56,069 bases of DNA from Gemmatimonadales bacterium (GCA_025928645.1 JAICJD010000003.1:1-56069), one strand, 5' to 3'; shown: positions 24,011-34,157, numbered from the stretch's first letter. Notes: a model not told the origin generated them from the sequence alone. Made by a program: numbers and translations.

Positions 24011-25422
24011 CCGGCGCTCCGGCCGCCGGCGCCGGCGGGGTCGACGCCGAGCAGTCGGTCGCGAGCGCGATCAACCGCGCCGCCGGCGGCCGGCCCATCC
24101 CCGGCAACAAGGTGGACCTGCTCATCGACGGGCCCGCCGCCTACGACGCGATGCTCGAGACCATCGCCGGCGCCACCCGCTGGATCCACTTCGAGAATTA
24201 CATCATCCGGGCGGACAGCGCGGGGAAGCGGTTTGCCGATCTGCTGGCCCGGCGCGCCCTCGAAGGCGTGCACGTGCGCGTGCTGTACGACGGGCTCGGC
24301 AGCTTCGCCACGCCCCGGTCGTTCTGGCGGTCGCTCCGGAAGGCAGGCGTCGAGGTCCGGGCCTTCCGCCCGCTCTCCGCGCTCGATCTGGTCCCCAACT
24401 TCTCGCGCAATCACCGGAAGCTGGTCGTGGCCGACGGCTCGCGCGCGGTGATCGGAGGGCTCTGCATCGGGTGCGAGTGGACGGGCGAGGAGGCGCGCGA
24501 CCTGGCACCGTGGCGCGACACCGCCGTGCAGGTGGCCGGCCCCGCGGCTGCGGTGCTGGACCAGGCGTTCGGCCGCACGTGGGAGCTTGCCGGCGGCCGG
24601 CTGCCCGACGAGGACGTGGCCGGCCGGGTCGCCCCCCAGGGCGACGCCGAGGTCCGGGTCATCCGCGGGGAGCCGGGCCGGGAGCGCACCTATCGGGTGA
24701 TCGAGCTGCTCGCCGCCGGCAGCATCAACCGGCTGTGGATCACCGACGCCTATCTCGTGGCTCCGCCTCGCCTGTTCCAGGCGCTGCGCGACTCGGCCCG
24801 CGACGGGGTGGACGTGCGGCTGCTGGTACCGGGGTCGAGCGACCTCCCGCTAGTGCGCAACCTCTCGCGCATCGGCTACCGCGATCTGCTCCGGAGCGGC
24901 GTCCGGATCTTCGAGTGGGACGGCCCCATGCTTCACGCCAAGACGCTGGTCGCCGACGGGCGGTGGTCCCGCGTCGGGTCGAGTAACCTCAATCCGTCGA
25001 GCCTGCTCGGTAACTGGGAGCTGGACGTGCTGGTCGAGGATGTGGCCCTGGCCGACGCCATGGAGCGCCAGTTCCGCCTGGACGTGGCGCGGAGCCGCGA
25101 GGTCATTCGCCGGCCGGCGCGCGGGCCGCACCGCCTGAGCGCGGCTCTGCCCACCGTGCTCAGCCGCGGGAGCCCGGAGGTCGTGGGCCTGGAGCATCAG
25201 CCGACCGGCCGGGAGCGGCGGCGGCGCGCCGCGCTCGCCCTGCGCGCCCTCATCTCCAACGCGCGCCGATCGATCTTCCTCCCGCTGAGCGCCATGCTCG
25301 TGTCGCTCGGCGCGCTGTTCTTCGCGCTCCCGACCATCACCGCCTACGGCTTCGGGATCCTGTGCGGCTGGCTCGCGATCAGCGCGTGGCGCGAGGCGTT
25401 CAGGCGGCGGGTGGATCGGTAG
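24007..25422 (+). CDS. Phospholipase D-like / cardiolipin synthase family protein
   Basis: A 471-residue protein with two HKD motifs: H136 in NHRKLVVAD and H310 in LHAKTLVADG followed by GSSNLNPSS. Cardiolipin synthases join two phospholipids at such sites. Instead of N-terminal membrane helices, two hydrophobic helices lie at the C-terminus (about residues 420-460: FLPLSAMLVSLGALFFALP and a following helix). Phosphatidyl transfer is the likely reaction; other PLD activities remain possible. ATG 24007 overlaps the HD gene. Confidence 0.82.
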   Translation: MTGAPAAGAGGVDAEQSVASAINRAAGGRPIPGNKVDLLIDGPAAYDAMLETIAGATRWIHFENYIIRADSAGKRFADLLARRALEGVHVRVLYDGLGSFATPRSFWRSLRKAGVEVRAFRPLSALDLVPNFSRNHRKLVVADGSRAVIGGLCIGCEWTGEEARDLAPWRDTAVQVAGPAAAVLDQAFGRTWELAGGRLPDEDVAGRVAPQGDAEVRVIRGEPGRERTYRVIELLAAGSINRLWITDAYLVAPPRLFQALRDSARDGVDVRLLVPGSSDLPLVRNLSRIGYRDLLRSGVRIFEWDGPMLHAKTLVADGRWSRVGSSNLNPSSLLGNWELDVLVEDVALADAMERQFRLDVARSREVIRRPARGPHRLSAALPTVLSRGSPEVVGLEHQPTGRERRRRAALALRALISNARRSIFLPLSAMLVSLGALFFALPTITAYGFGILCGWLAISAWREAFRRRVDR

Positions 25423-25425
25423 GGC

Positions 25426-25500
25426 GGGAGGCGGGCGAGCAGGCGAGCGGGCGAGCGGGCGAGCAGGCAGCGGGCGGGCACGCGAGCGGGCGGCCAGGAG
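25426..25500. repeat. GC-rich low-complexity GCGAGCGG-type tract
   Basis: Short tandem degenerate units of the form GGCGAGC(A/G)G fill the region after the phospholipase gene. It is replication-slippage-prone sequence with no coding signal. Confidence 0.6.
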
Positions 25501-25510
25501 CAGCAGCATT

Positions 25511-25600
25511 TTCATCCCGAGCGCAGCGAGGGATCTTGCCGGGCCGAGTTCGGGCCATTCCAGAGCAAGATCGCTCCGCCACTCGGGCTCGGGATGACAG
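25511..25600. repeat. Palindromic CATCCCGAGCGCAGCGAGG repeat, copy E1
   Basis: The left arm begins TTCATCCCGAGCGCAGCGAG at 25511; the right arm (to about 25600) is degenerate. The internal segment GCCGGGCCGAGTTCG is shared with copy E2 at 34929. It lies between convergent genes. Confidence 0.8.
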
Positions 25601-25633
25601 GGTGTGCGTCTCCCGCCTACCGCTCCCCGCCGG

Positions 25634-26047
25634 CTACCGCCGTTTCGCCTGCCTTCTCCGATCGATCTCCTGGACGATCTTGGCGAACCGGTCGCGCTGC
25701 TCGGGGGTGAGGACGGCCTGAATCTCGTCCCGCGTGCGGTGCGCGATCGAGTCGAAACGCGGGCGGGTCTCGGTCATGAGGGCGTGCAGATCGGCCTCGC
25801 GGCGGGTCAGCACGCTGTCGATCCGGGTGTGCTGAGCGGGCGTCAGCTTGAGCTCGCGATCCAGCCGCTCGAGCATCGACGCCTTGACCCCGCCGGACGG
25901 CCTGGGCGGCGGGCCGCCCACGGCAAGGCCGTTCGGCCCATCGTGCCAGCCCATTTCGTGGCGCAGGAAGAAGCCCACCGCCACTCCAGCGGCGAACACC
26001 AGCACGATCACGATGCCGGCGACCAGGCGGGACCGTGGCTCGCTCAT
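25634..26047 (-). CDS. Spy/CnrX-like periplasmic sensor protein
   Basis: A 137-residue protein with one N-terminal membrane anchor (about residues 8-27) and a periplasmic helical domain with LKLTPAQHTRIDSVL and LTPEQRDRF, the LTxxQ pattern of Spy, CpxP and heavy-metal-sensing CnrX/ZraP proteins. Its start overlaps the anti-sigma stop (ATGA). The sigma/anti-sigma/sensor order resembles cnrH-cnrY-cnrX-type systems, so it may modulate release of the sigma factor in response to metal or envelope stress. A few histidines near the anchor could bind metal. Confidence 0.75.
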   Translation of the reverse strand: MSEPRSRLVAGIVIVLVFAAGVAVGFFLRHEMGWHDGPNGLAVGGPPPRPSGGVKASMLERLDRELKLTPAQHTRIDSVLTRREADLHALMTETRPRFDSIAHRTRDEIQAVLTPEQRDRFAKIVQEIDRRRQAKRR

Positions 26048-26460
26048 CGCGACTCCCACGCGGCCAAGGCATCGGTCCGGCCGTCCTGCACCATGGAGCT
26101 GAACACGGCCTCGTCCGGATAGGCGACGACGACGCGCGCGAGCGCGGCCGTCTCGGGAGCCGCGTCCGTCAAGGAGACCTCCGCGTCGCTCCGCTCCGTC
26201 TGCCACAGCATCGCAGCGGCCGCGAGGATGGCCGCCACGCTCGCCGCCACGGCGACCCGCCGCCACCGCGCCACGACGTCCCACCACTCACCCGCGTCCG
26301 GCCGCGCGGCCGGCAGGCCGGCCGCGGCGGCGATGCGGTCGTGCAGGCGATCCCAGTCCATGGGCCGGGTGCCCGCCGACCCGTCGGCGGACCGGAGCAG
26401 CCGGGCCAGCGCCTCGTCGCGGGGCGGGTCCTCGTCGAGCGACCAATGTGAGGGGTTCAT
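26044..26460 (-). CDS. Putative membrane anti-sigma factor
   Basis: A 138-residue protein with a cytoplasmic N-terminal part (about 1-66), one membrane helix (about 69-86) and a periplasmic tail. The sequence is not a clear named family (no HC2 zinc motif), but a single-span protein directly after an ECF sigma gene, with 4-base overlaps on both sides, is the standard anti-sigma arrangement. It should hold the upstream sigma factor inactive. Confidence 0.7.
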   Translation of the reverse strand: MNPSHWSLDEDPPRDEALARLLRSADGSAGTRPMDWDRLHDRIAAAAGLPAARPDAGEWWDVVARWRRVAVAASVAAILAAAAMLWQTERSDAEVSLTDAAPETAALARVVVAYPDEAVFSSMVQDGRTDALAAWESR

Positions 26461-27062
26461 CGTGCCGTCTCCTGCAGATGGGCGAGCGTGCCGCGCAGGG
26501 CCTGCCGCGCCTCGTGGAGATACCAGCGCACCGTACCGGGCGAGATGCCGAGCATGCCCGCGATCTCGGCGCCGGAGAACCCGTCCAGCTCGAACAGCTG
26601 GACGACCATGCGCTGCCGCTCGGGAAGCCGCCCGAGCGCTTGCGCCACGCTGGTCCGAAGCGCGTCCTGCTCGGCCGCGGCGGCGGGCCCGGGGTCGCCG
26701 CTGGCGACGCCCGCATCGTCCAGGGCCTCGGTGGCGCGCCGTCCGCGCGATTTGCGGAAGTTGAGCCCGCGCGTCACCACGATGCGGTGGAACCAGGGGC
26801 CGAACCTTCGCCCCGTATCGAAGCTGCCGATATTGGCCAGCGCGGCGAGGAAGGCCTCCTGGACCACGTCCTCGGCATCCTCCCGGTGCCCGAGCACCCG
26901 GAAGGCCACCGCGTATCCGGTGCGCATGTAGCGCCGCACCAGCAGGTCGAACGCCTCGGCCTCGCCCCGTTGGACGCGGGCGATGGCGGCCGCCTCGTGC
27001 GGGTCGGGCGCCTCGGCGGGTGCGGAGTCGTGGCGGGCCTCAGGACCTATCGAGCCCGGCAT
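26457..27062 (-). CDS. ECF-family RNA polymerase sigma factor
   Basis: A 201-residue ECF sigma factor. Region 2 runs from ARVQRGEAEAFDLLVRRY through GHREDAEDVVQEAFLAAL, and region 4 from RLPERQRMVVQLFELDGFS through SPGTVRWYLHEARQALR. ATG 27062 is preferred to 27101 because a GGAG lies 10 bases upstream and the extension is not family-like. A minus-strand TATACT -10-like element sits at 27167-27162. Likely autoregulated with its anti-sigma and sensor; the divergent efflux operon is a candidate target. Confidence 0.88.
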   Translation of the reverse strand: MPGSIGPEARHDSAPAEAPDPHEAAAIARVQRGEAEAFDLLVRRYMRTGYAVAFRVLGHREDAEDVVQEAFLAALANIGSFDTGRRFGPWFHRIVVTRGLNFRKSRGRRATEALDDAGVASGDPGPAAAAEQDALRTSVAQALGRLPERQRMVVQLFELDGFSGAEIAGMLGISPGTVRWYLHEARQALRGTLAHLQETAR

Positions 27063-27420
27063 TACGGAGAGTCTCCGGGACCCGCTCGGGCCCCGGACCA
27101 CGGCCGGCTCGGTCGTATCGCGTCCTCGGTCATGATGGATGATGCCACGAAACCTCGTTCGAGTATACAGGCCCCCCGGCGGAAGCGTTGGCCGGGCCTC
27201 GCCAACACTCCGGGCCCCGGCGATGTACTCCCTGCGTCACGAGAGCCCACGGTAGCCGGGGCGGCACCCCAATGCAGTGACCGGATGCGCCAGTGTCCGG
27301 CCGGGGTCCCGGCGCCGTTCTCGCGCCCCGCATCCCGCGACGGCCGGGTTGGCCGGCGAATTCTGTGCTTCGGACCCGTCAGAGCTATTTTCCGCTGTCG
27401 ACCCTGACCCTCGGGATCGC
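27063..27420. other. Divergent intergenic region between ECF operon and efflux operon
   Basis: A 358-base gap without a supported gene. It contains a minus-strand TATACT -10-like hexamer (27167-27162), about 100 bases before the sigma gene. On the plus strand an AT-rich GAGCTATTTTCC patch (about 27382-27393), some 30 bases before tolC, could be a -10 element. I see no clear -35, palindromic operator or small RNA. Confidence 0.4.
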
Positions 27421-28719
27421 ATGACCCGCGTGCGCCTCATCCTGCTGTTCACCCTCCTGGCTGCCTGTCCCCTCCGGGCGCAGGAGCGGGCGGTGTCCCT
27501 CGCCGAGGCCATCCGGCTGGCCGAGCGGACTCAGCCGGGGATGGTCCAGGCCCAGCGCGAGCTCGAGACCGCTTCCGCCCAGCGGCGCAACGCCTGGGGC
27601 AACTTCCTGCCCAACCTGAACGCGAGCTCGTCGGCCAGCATGTTCTCGTCCGGCGGCGCCTCGCGCATCGATCCCGTGACCGGCCAGGTGCTCTCGGGCA
27701 ACACGACCAACCGCAGCCTCAACACCTCGCTCAGCGCCAGCGTGGACCTGTTCACCGGCTTTCGCCGCGGCGCCGAGCTGCAGGCGGCCAAGGCGGGCCA
27801 GACGCAGGCGAACGCGGGCCTGGTGGACGCGCGGTTCCAGCAGGCGCTGGCCACCACGAACCAGTTCTTCGACGCCCTGAGCGCCGCCCAGCTGGTCGGC
27901 GTGCGGGAGGCGAGCGTGCGCCGGGCCGAGGAGCAGCTCAAGGTCTCGGTGGCCAAGCTGCACGCCGGGTCCGCCACCCGCTCGGACTCGCTCCGGTCGC
28001 TCGTGACCCTGGGCAATACCCGGCTCGACCTCATTCAGGCCCAGACCGATCTCGCGACCGCGGAAGCCGGCCTGGCCCGCCTCATCGGCGAAGCCGGCCG
28101 GGTCCGCGCGCTGGACGACTCGAGCTTTCGCCGGGTCGTGTCCGCGGTGGACACCGCGGCGCTCCGTCAGGAGGCCGAGGCCGGGTCGCCCCGGATCCAG
28201 AACGCGGTCGCGAGCGCCGAGGTCGCGCGGTCCAACCTCCGGGCGTCGCGGTCGGCCTACTGGCCGAGCCTCACGCTCGGCGCCAACACGAGCTGGAACG
28301 CGAGCCGGGCGAACGATTACGCCTTCTTCAACCAGCGCCAGCTCAGCCTGCAGCTGAGCTGGAGCCTGTTCAACCGGTTCGACCGCGAGCTCACGATCGC
28401 GCAGCGCGAGGCCACGTTCGACGTGGCCCAGGCGACCGCGCTCGACGAGCGTCGCGCGGTCGAGGCGGAGCTCACCCAGCGGCTGGCGGAGCTCGCGGCG
28501 GCGCAATCCAAGATCGACATTACCGCCACCAGCGTCGCGGCCGCCACCGAGGACCTCCGGGTTCAGCAGGAGCGCTATCGGCTCGGCGCCTCGACCATCG
28601 TCGACGTGCTGACCTCGCAGGAAGCCCTCAATCAGGCGGAGGTGGACGTGGTGAACGCGCGGTTCGACTATCTCCGGGCCCGGGCGCAGCTCGAGGCGCT
28701 GATCGGACGGACCCTGTGA
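27421..28719 (+). CDS. TolC-family outer-membrane efflux protein
   Basis: A 432-residue outer-membrane channel subunit with a signal peptide ending CPLRAQ (residue 21) and two repeated OEP domains of long coiled helices. The family-typical C-terminal segment is [27 protein letters not shown]. It forms the exit duct for the ABC transporter encoded next (stop overlaps, GTGA). Substrates are unknown; MacAB-TolC-type pumps export macrolides, peptides or siderophores. Confidence 0.88.
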   Translation: MTRVRLILLFTLLAACPLRAQERAVSLAEAIRLAERTQPGMVQAQRELETASAQRRNAWGNFLPNLNASSSASMFSSGGASRIDPVTGQVLSGNTTNRSLNTSLSASVDLFTGFRRGAELQAAKAGQTQANAGLVDARFQQALATTNQFFDALSAAQLVGVREASVRRAEEQLKVSVAKLHAGSATRSDSLRSLVTLGNTRLDLIQAQTDLATAEAGLARLIGEAGRVRALDDSSFRRVVSAVDTAALRQEAEAGSPRIQNAVASAEVARSNLRASRSAYWPSLTLGANTSWNASRANDYAFFNQRQLSLQLSWSLFNRFDRELTIAQREATFDVAQATALDERRAVEAELTQRLAELAAAQSKIDITATSVAAATEDLRVQQERYRLGASTIVDVLTSQEALNQAEVDVVNARFDYLRARAQLEALIGRTL

Positions 28720-29471
28720 CCGCGGGCCTGGGCGACACGGCCGAGCGCATGGCCAGGCTGCCGGCCGACGTCCCGAAGAACGCGGTCATCGTCACCCGGA
28801 ACCTCCAACGTGACTACGACATGGGCGGCGAGGTCGTCCACGCGCTCCGCGGCGTCGATCTCGCCATCCGGCAGAACGAGTTCGTCGCCATCATGGGGGC
28901 GTCCGGCTCGGGCAAGTCCACCCTCATGAACCTGATCGGCTGCCTCGACAGCCCGACCGGCGGCGAGTACTGGCTCAACGGTCACCGGGTCTCCGAGCTG
29001 GGCGACGACGAGCTGGCGCGCATCCGGAACAAGGAGATCGGGTTCGTCTTCCAGACCTTCAACCTGCTCCCGCGCGCCTCGGCGCTGCACAACGTCGAGC
29101 TGCCGCTGGTGTACGCCGGCATGGGCGCGCGCGAGCGGCGGGCCGCCGCGGCCGACGCGCTCACGCGCGTGGGGCTGCAGGACCGCATGGAGCACCGCCC
29201 GAACGAGCTGTCGGGCGGCCAGCGGCAGCGGGTGGCCATCGCCCGGGCGCTGGTGAACCGGCCGAGCATTCTGCTGGCCGACGAGCCCACCGGCAACCTG
29301 GACAGCGCGACCAGCGAGGAGATCATGGCCCTGTTCGAAGGGCTCCACCGCGACGGCCAGACGATCGTGCTGGTGACCCACGAGACCGACATCGCCGCCC
29401 ACGCGCTTCGCCAGGTCCACCTCAAGGACGGACGCGTCGAGCGCGACTTCGTGACCGGGAGGACGGCGTGA
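28716..29471 (+). CDS. MacB-type ABC transporter ATP-binding protein
   Basis: A 251-residue ABC ATPase of the LolD/MacB class. Walker A is GASGSGKST, the Q-loop [10 protein letters not shown], signature [15 protein letters not shown], Walker [14 protein letters not shown], and H-loop VTHE. The first 20 residues are an extra extension; GTG 28716 overlaps the tolC stop. It powers the permease at 30868, with which it makes a split MacB. Confidence 0.92.
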   Translation: MTAGLGDTAERMARLPADVPKNAVIVTRNLQRDYDMGGEVVHALRGVDLAIRQNEFVAIMGASGSGKSTLMNLIGCLDSPTGGEYWLNGHRVSELGDDELARIRNKEIGFVFQTFNLLPRASALHNVELPLVYAGMGARERRAAAADALTRVGLQDRMEHRPNELSGGQRQRVAIARALVNRPSILLADEPTGNLDSATSEEIMALFEGLHRDGQTIVLVTHETDIAAHALRQVHLKDGRVERDFVTGRTA

Positions 29472-30865
29472 GGCGCCTGAGCGGCCTCATCGCGCTGGCG
29501 GCCCTGCTGGCCAGCGGCTGCAAAAAGGAAGTGCAGCAGGTCGTCTACCAGGCCGTGCCGGTCGAGCGGAGGGACATCATCGTGAACGCCCAGGCGGCGG
29601 GGGCCATCCAGCCCGACACGACCGTCGAGGTCAAGTCCAAGGCGTCGGGCGAAGTGCTGCAGCTCAACGCGGAGACCGGCCAGCTGGTGAAGCGCGGCGC
29701 GCTGCTGGTGCATATCGACCCGCGGAACGCGCGCAACCTGCTGGCGCAGGCACAGGCCAATCTCGACGTGGCCCAGGCCAAGCTCACCAACGCGACCAGC
29801 CAGATGCGCCGGGCCGACGAGCTGTTCAAGACCCAGGCGATCACCCAGGAAGAGCACGAGACCGCCCTGCTCAACTACGCCGACGCCAAGTCGCAGGTCG
29901 TGAACGCGCGGGTGGCGGTGGACAACGCGAAGATCCAGCTCGAGGACACCGACGTCCGCGCGCCGATCACCGGCACCATCATCGAGAAGGACATCGAGCG
30001 GGGGACCGTCATCGCCTCGGCCACGTCCAACGTGAGCGGCGGCACGACGCTGCTCAAGATGGCCGACCTCAACCTGGTGCAAGTCCGCACCCTGGTGGAC
30101 GAGACCGACGTCGGGAAGGTCCAGGCCGGACAGGAGGCCACCATCACGGTCGACGCCTATCCCAACCGCAGCTTCGACGGCACCGTGCTCAAGATCGAGC
30201 CGCAGGCGCAGACCGAGCAGAACGTGACCGTGTTCCCGGTGCTCGTCCGCATCCACAACGAGACGGGCCTGCTCCGGCCCGGCATGAACACCGAGGTCGA
30301 GATCCACGTCGGCGAGCGCGACAGCGTGCTGGCCGTGCCCAACGCCGCGCTCCGGACCCAGCGGGATGTCGGCTCCGCGGCGCAGGTGCTGGGACTCTCG
30401 CCCGATGACGTTCAGCGCCAGCTCGCGGCCACCGCGAGCCAGGCGGGCAGCTCGGCCGGCGCCTCGGTCCCCGGGGCGGCCGACAGCGCGGGCGCGGCGG
30501 ATTCGGCCGGCCGGAGCCGCCGGGATTCTACCCGAGCCCGCGGACAGCGGGGCTTCGGCGGCGCCGGCCGCCGCGCCACCCGGGGCACAGACGCGGGCGG
30601 GGGCCGCTACGTCGTCTTCGTCAAACGGAACGCCGCGCCCGCGCCGGTCTGGATCCGGACCGGCCTCACCGACCTCGACTACAGCGAAGTCCTCCACGGG
30701 CTGGCCCAGGGCGACTCGGTCTACGTCCTGCCGAGCGCGAGCCTGGTGCAGTCGCAAGAGGACATGAAGCAGCGGGTCAACCGGATCACCGGCGGCGGCG
30801 GAGTTCCCGGCATGCAGCAGACGGCGCCCTCGTCCGGCGGCGGCCGCCGGACACCGGCCCGCTGA
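29468..30865 (+). CDS. MacA-type periplasmic adaptor lipoprotein
   Basis: A 465-residue membrane-fusion protein with lipobox LLASGC (C18), then barrel-sandwich, helical-hairpin and beta-barrel domains ([36 protein letters not shown]). It bridges permease and TolC. A low-complexity Ser/Ala/Gly/Arg insert of about 70 residues (roughly 315-380) interrupts the membrane-proximal domain; standard MacA lacks it. GTG 29468 overlaps the ATPase stop. Confidence 0.88.
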   Translation: MRRLSGLIALAALLASGCKKEVQQVVYQAVPVERRDIIVNAQAAGAIQPDTTVEVKSKASGEVLQLNAETGQLVKRGALLVHIDPRNARNLLAQAQANLDVAQAKLTNATSQMRRADELFKTQAITQEEHETALLNYADAKSQVVNARVAVDNAKIQLEDTDVRAPITGTIIEKDIERGTVIASATSNVSGGTTLLKMADLNLVQVRTLVDETDVGKVQAGQEATITVDAYPNRSFDGTVLKIEPQAQTEQNVTVFPVLVRIHNETGLLRPGMNTEVEIHVGERDSVLAVPNAALRTQRDVGSAAQVLGLSPDDVQRQLAATASQAGSSAGASVPGAADSAGAADSAGRSRRDSTRARGQRGFGGAGRRATRGTDAGGGRYVVFVKRNAAPAPVWIRTGLTDLDYSEVLHGLAQGDSVYVLPSASLVQSQEDMKQRVNRITGGGGVPGMQQTAPSSGGGRRTPAR

Positions 30866-30867
30866 CG

Positions 30868-32082
30868 ATGCTGGTCGGCGAAACGCTGGCCGTCGCCCTC
30901 TCCTCGATCCGGAGCAACGCGCTCCGGTCGGTGCTCACGATGCTGGGCATCATCATCGGGGTCGGCGCGGTCATCACCATGGTGGCGCTCGGCAGCGGAG
31001 CCCAGAAGGCGGTCGAGGAGCGGATCGCCGCGCTGGGCGCCAACGTGTTCACCGTGTTCGCCGGCCAGGGTCGCTCGGGCGCCGTCATGATCACCGACCG
31101 GACCATCCTGAGCACCGACGACTACGAGGCGCTCGAGCGCGACGCCACCCTGCTCAAGGCGGTCGTGCCCGAGGCCCAGTCGTCCCAGCAGGTCGTGTTC
31201 GGCAACCAGAACCGGAACCTCAACATCATCGGCACCACGGCCGAGTACGTGGACGTGCACAACTACACCGTCCCGTACGGCCGGATGTTCACCAACGGCG
31301 ACGACGCGTCCCGCCAGCGCTACGCGGTGCTCGGCTCGTCGGTGCCCGAGGAGCTGGGCGCGAACCCGGCCGCGATGATCCACCAGACGCTGCTCATCCG
31401 CGGCATTCCCTTCGAGATCGTCGGCGTGCTGAGCGCGAAAGGCGCCGCGGGCGGGTTCCAGAACCCCGACGAGCAGATCCTCATCCCCCTGCATACGGCG
31501 CAGTACCGGGTGTTCGGCAGCAAGCGGCTCCGCTCCATGTCCATTCAGGTGAAGGACAGCGTGCCGATCGAGCAGGGCATGGTGGACCTCGAGCGGGTCC
31601 TCCGGCGCCAGCATCACATCCGTCCGGGCGGCGAGAACGATTTCATCATCCGGAACCAGCAGGACGTGCTCCAGACCCAGCAGCAGGCGACGCAGGTCTT
31701 CACCACGCTGCTCGCCAGCATCGCGGCGGTGAGCCTCGTGGTCGGCGGCATCGGGATCATGAACATCATGCTGGTGTCGGTCACGGAACGCACCCGGGAG
31801 ATCGGCGTGCGCAAGGCGCTCGGCGCGACCCGGGGGAACATCCTGCTCCAGTTCCTCATCGAGGCGCTGACGCTCTGCATCCTGGGCGGGGCGATCGGCA
31901 TTCTGCTTGGCGTGGGCACGACCGTCGTGCTCGCCCGCGTCATGCAGTGGAACACGCTCATCTCTCCGCTGGCCGTGGTCGTCGCGTTCGGCTTCAGCGC
32001 CCTCGTCGGACTCTTCTTCGGCATCTGGCCCGCCAGGCGGGCCGCCCGACTCGATCCGATCGTCGCCTTGCGCTACGAGTAG
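30868..32082 (+). CDS. MacB-type ABC transporter permease (FtsX fold)
   Basis: A 404-residue permease with one N-terminal membrane helix, a large periplasmic MacB_PCD domain (about 45-250) and three C-terminal helices of the FtsX domain, including GGIGIMNIMLVSVTERTREIG and RKALGATRGNILLQF, both typical of MacB. MacB-type pumps transmit mechanical force across the envelope through MacA and TolC rather than moving substrate through the membrane. It starts two bases after the adaptor gene. Confidence 0.92.
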   Translation: MLVGETLAVALSSIRSNALRSVLTMLGIIIGVGAVITMVALGSGAQKAVEERIAALGANVFTVFAGQGRSGAVMITDRTILSTDDYEALERDATLLKAVVPEAQSSQQVVFGNQNRNLNIIGTTAEYVDVHNYTVPYGRMFTNGDDASRQRYAVLGSSVPEELGANPAAMIHQTLLIRGIPFEIVGVLSAKGAAGGFQNPDEQILIPLHTAQYRVFGSKRLRSMSIQVKDSVPIEQGMVDLERVLRRQHHIRPGGENDFIIRNQQDVLQTQQQATQVFTTLLASIAAVSLVVGGIGIMNIMLVSVTERTREIGVRKALGATRGNILLQFLIEALTLCILGGAIGILLGVGTTVVLARVMQWNTLISPLAVVVAFGFSALVGLFFGIWPARRAARLDPIVALRYE

Positions 32083-32087
32083 CGCCG

Positions 32088-33377
32088 ATGGCCGACACCG
32101 ACGTGCTGGTCGTGGGGGCGGGCATGGCCGGACTCGCCGCGGCGGACCGGCTGGTCGCCCGCGGCCGGCGCGTCGTGATCGTGGAGGCGCGCGACCGCCT
32201 CGGCGGCCGCATCCACACCACGCACGCCCCCGAGCTCGCCTCGCCGGTGGAGCTCGGCGCCGAGTTCGTGCACGGGCGTCCGGCGGAACTGGTCGCGCTG
32301 ATCGAGGCGCTCGGGCTGACACTGGTCGCCGTGCCCGAGCGGCATCGGCGAGGGCCCGGGCGCCCGCCTCTCCCCGATCTGCGGAGGTCGCTCGCCCGTC
32401 TGCTCGAGGCCGGCGACGCATCCCACGACCGTCCCGTGGCCGAGCTGCTGGACGAGACCCGCGGCACGGGCGAGCCCGGCGAAGTCGAGGCCGTCGCCCG
32501 GTATCTCGAGGGCTTCCACGCGGCCGACCTGTCGCTGCTCGGCTCGCGGTCGCTCGCGGAGAACGAGAACGCGGGCGCGGAGGACGGCGAGGACGTCCAT
32601 CGGATCCGCGAGGGCTACGGCGCGCTGATCGAGCGCTTCGTCGCGCGGATCGATCCCGCGCGCTGCGAGATCCGGCTCGGCCAGCGGGTGACCGCGCTCC
32701 ACTGGGGTCCCAGGGAGGTGCGGAGCGCCGTTCGGACGGGAAACGGGCGGACCGAGGTAACCGCCCGGCAGGCCGTGGTCACCCTCCCGCTGCCGGTGCT
32801 GTGCGAGCTGGTCGAGGCCACGGGGCCGGACGCCATTGATCCCGCGCCGCCCCAATGGCAGACTGCCCTTCGGACGCTCCGGATGGGCAGCGCACACCGC
32901 GCGGTCCTCGGATTCGACCGCCGCTGGTGGGCGCCCGATGGCGAAAACGGCCCCAGCTTCGTGCACGGCGGCGCGGAGGCCTTTCCGGTGTGGTGGACCG
33001 CCCTGCCGAGCCATGAGGCCCTGCTCACCGGCTGGACCGGCGGACCCCGTGCCGCCGCGCTGAGCGGGCAGCCGGAAGGAGTCATGCTCCGGGCGGCGCT
33101 CGAATCGCTCGCCTCCGTGTTCCGGCGCGACGTGGCGGAGCTCCGTTCGGCCCTGCGGCTGGCTTACACGCACGACTGGACGGCGGACCCGCTATCGCGG
33201 GGGGCGTACAGCTACGGCGGCGTCGGGGCCATCGAGGCGCGCGAGCTGCTGGCCCGCCCGGTCGGCGGCACGGTCGTACTCGCGGGCGAGGCCGTCGCCC
33301 GAAAGGGACGGAACGCCACGGTCCACGGGGCACTGGCCAGCGGCCGCGAGGCGGCGGACACCCTGTTCGCGAGCTGA
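32088..33377 (+). CDS. Flavin-containing amine oxidase
   Basis: A 429-residue FAD-dependent amine oxidoreductase, cytoplasmic. It has the dinucleotide fold VVGAGMAGLAAADRL, then EARDRLGGRIHT and the C-terminal flavin segment GTVVLAGEAVARKGRNATVHGALASGR. Substrate is not predictable; relatives oxidise polyamines, monoamines or carotenoid-like hydrocarbons. ATG 32088 is five bases after the permease gene, so it may be the last gene of the efflux operon. Confidence 0.85.
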   Translation: MADTDVLVVGAGMAGLAAADRLVARGRRVVIVEARDRLGGRIHTTHAPELASPVELGAEFVHGRPAELVALIEALGLTLVAVPERHRRGPGRPPLPDLRRSLARLLEAGDASHDRPVAELLDETRGTGEPGEVEAVARYLEGFHAADLSLLGSRSLAENENAGAEDGEDVHRIREGYGALIERFVARIDPARCEIRLGQRVTALHWGPREVRSAVRTGNGRTEVTARQAVVTLPLPVLCELVEATGPDAIDPAPPQWQTALRTLRMGSAHRAVLGFDRRWWAPDGENGPSFVHGGAEAFPVWWTALPSHEALLTGWTGGPRAAALSGQPEGVMLRAALESLASVFRRDVAELRSALRLAYTHDWTADPLSRGAYSYGGVGAIEARELLARPVGGTVVLAGEAVARKGRNATVHGALASGREAADTLFAS

Positions 33378-33485
33378 CAGGGGAGCGGGCCCGAACCGCA
33401 ACCCCCGGGAGCCCGGACGGAACCGGGCGTCGGCTGGCGACGTTTCCCCACGGTTGGATCGTCGTTCTCTCTCCTGGAGGGCCGG

Positions 33486-34157
33486 ATGGACCCCGAGCGG
33501 CCCGATGTGAAGCGACACCACGGGTTGGTCCGCGCCGCCCACTGGCTCAATGCCGTTTTCCTCCTGGGCATGATCGCAAGCGGGCTTCAGATCTATCTCG
33601 CCTTTGCGCACTTCGGGCCGCGCGGGCAGCCGTACTACCCGAACCCGATCGACGGCCCCATCCCGCGGTGGGCCCGGCTCGGCGGCTGGCTGGCCGGCGG
33701 CCTCAACTGGCATTTCGCGCTCGCGTGGCCTTTCGTCATCACGGGCGTCGTCTATCTCGGTTTCCTGGCCGTGAGCGGCGAGTGGCGGTCGCTGCTGTTC
33801 CGGCCTCGCGACATCGGCCCCGCCATCCAGATGCAGCTCTACTATCTCCGACTCCGGAAAACCCATCCTCCGCAGGGCAAGCACAACGCCCTCCAGAAAG
33901 GGGCCTACACGTTCATCGTGCTGCTCGGCGCGCTCTCGGTGCTCACCGGGTTCGCCGTCTACAAGCCGGTGCAGCTCTCGTGGCTCACCGCGCTGTTCGG
34001 CGGATACGAGCTGGCGCGCTACTGGCACTTCTGGGCGGTGTGGATCTTCATCGCCTTCACGCTCCTTCACGTCGCGCTGGTGCTGCTGGTGGACCCGGCC
34101 TCGCTCCGGGCGATGATCACCGGCTGGTACCGCGGGAGGTTTCCGAGCCATGGGTGA
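33486..34157 (+). CDS. Dihaem cytochrome b561-type membrane subunit
   Basis: A 223-residue membrane protein with four hydrophobic helices and histidines in helix positions expected for haem (HHGLVRAAHW, NWHFALAWPF, YWHFWAVWIF, LHVALVLL). It resembles the cytochrome b subunits of hydrogenase, thiosulfate reductase and YedZ-like systems. It overlaps the molybdopterin protein by 8 bases and should pass electrons between that exported enzyme and the quinone pool. ATG 33486 follows GGAGGG (33476-33481). Confidence 0.82.
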   Translation: MDPERPDVKRHHGLVRAAHWLNAVFLLGMIASGLQIYLAFAHFGPRGQPYYPNPIDGPIPRWARLGGWLAGGLNWHFALAWPFVITGVVYLGFLAVSGEWRSLLFRPRDIGPAIQMQLYYLRLRKTHPPQGKHNALQKGAYTFIVLLGALSVLTGFAVYKPVQLSWLTALFGGYELARYWHFWAVWIFIAFTLLHVALVLLVDPASLRAMITGWYRGRFPSHG

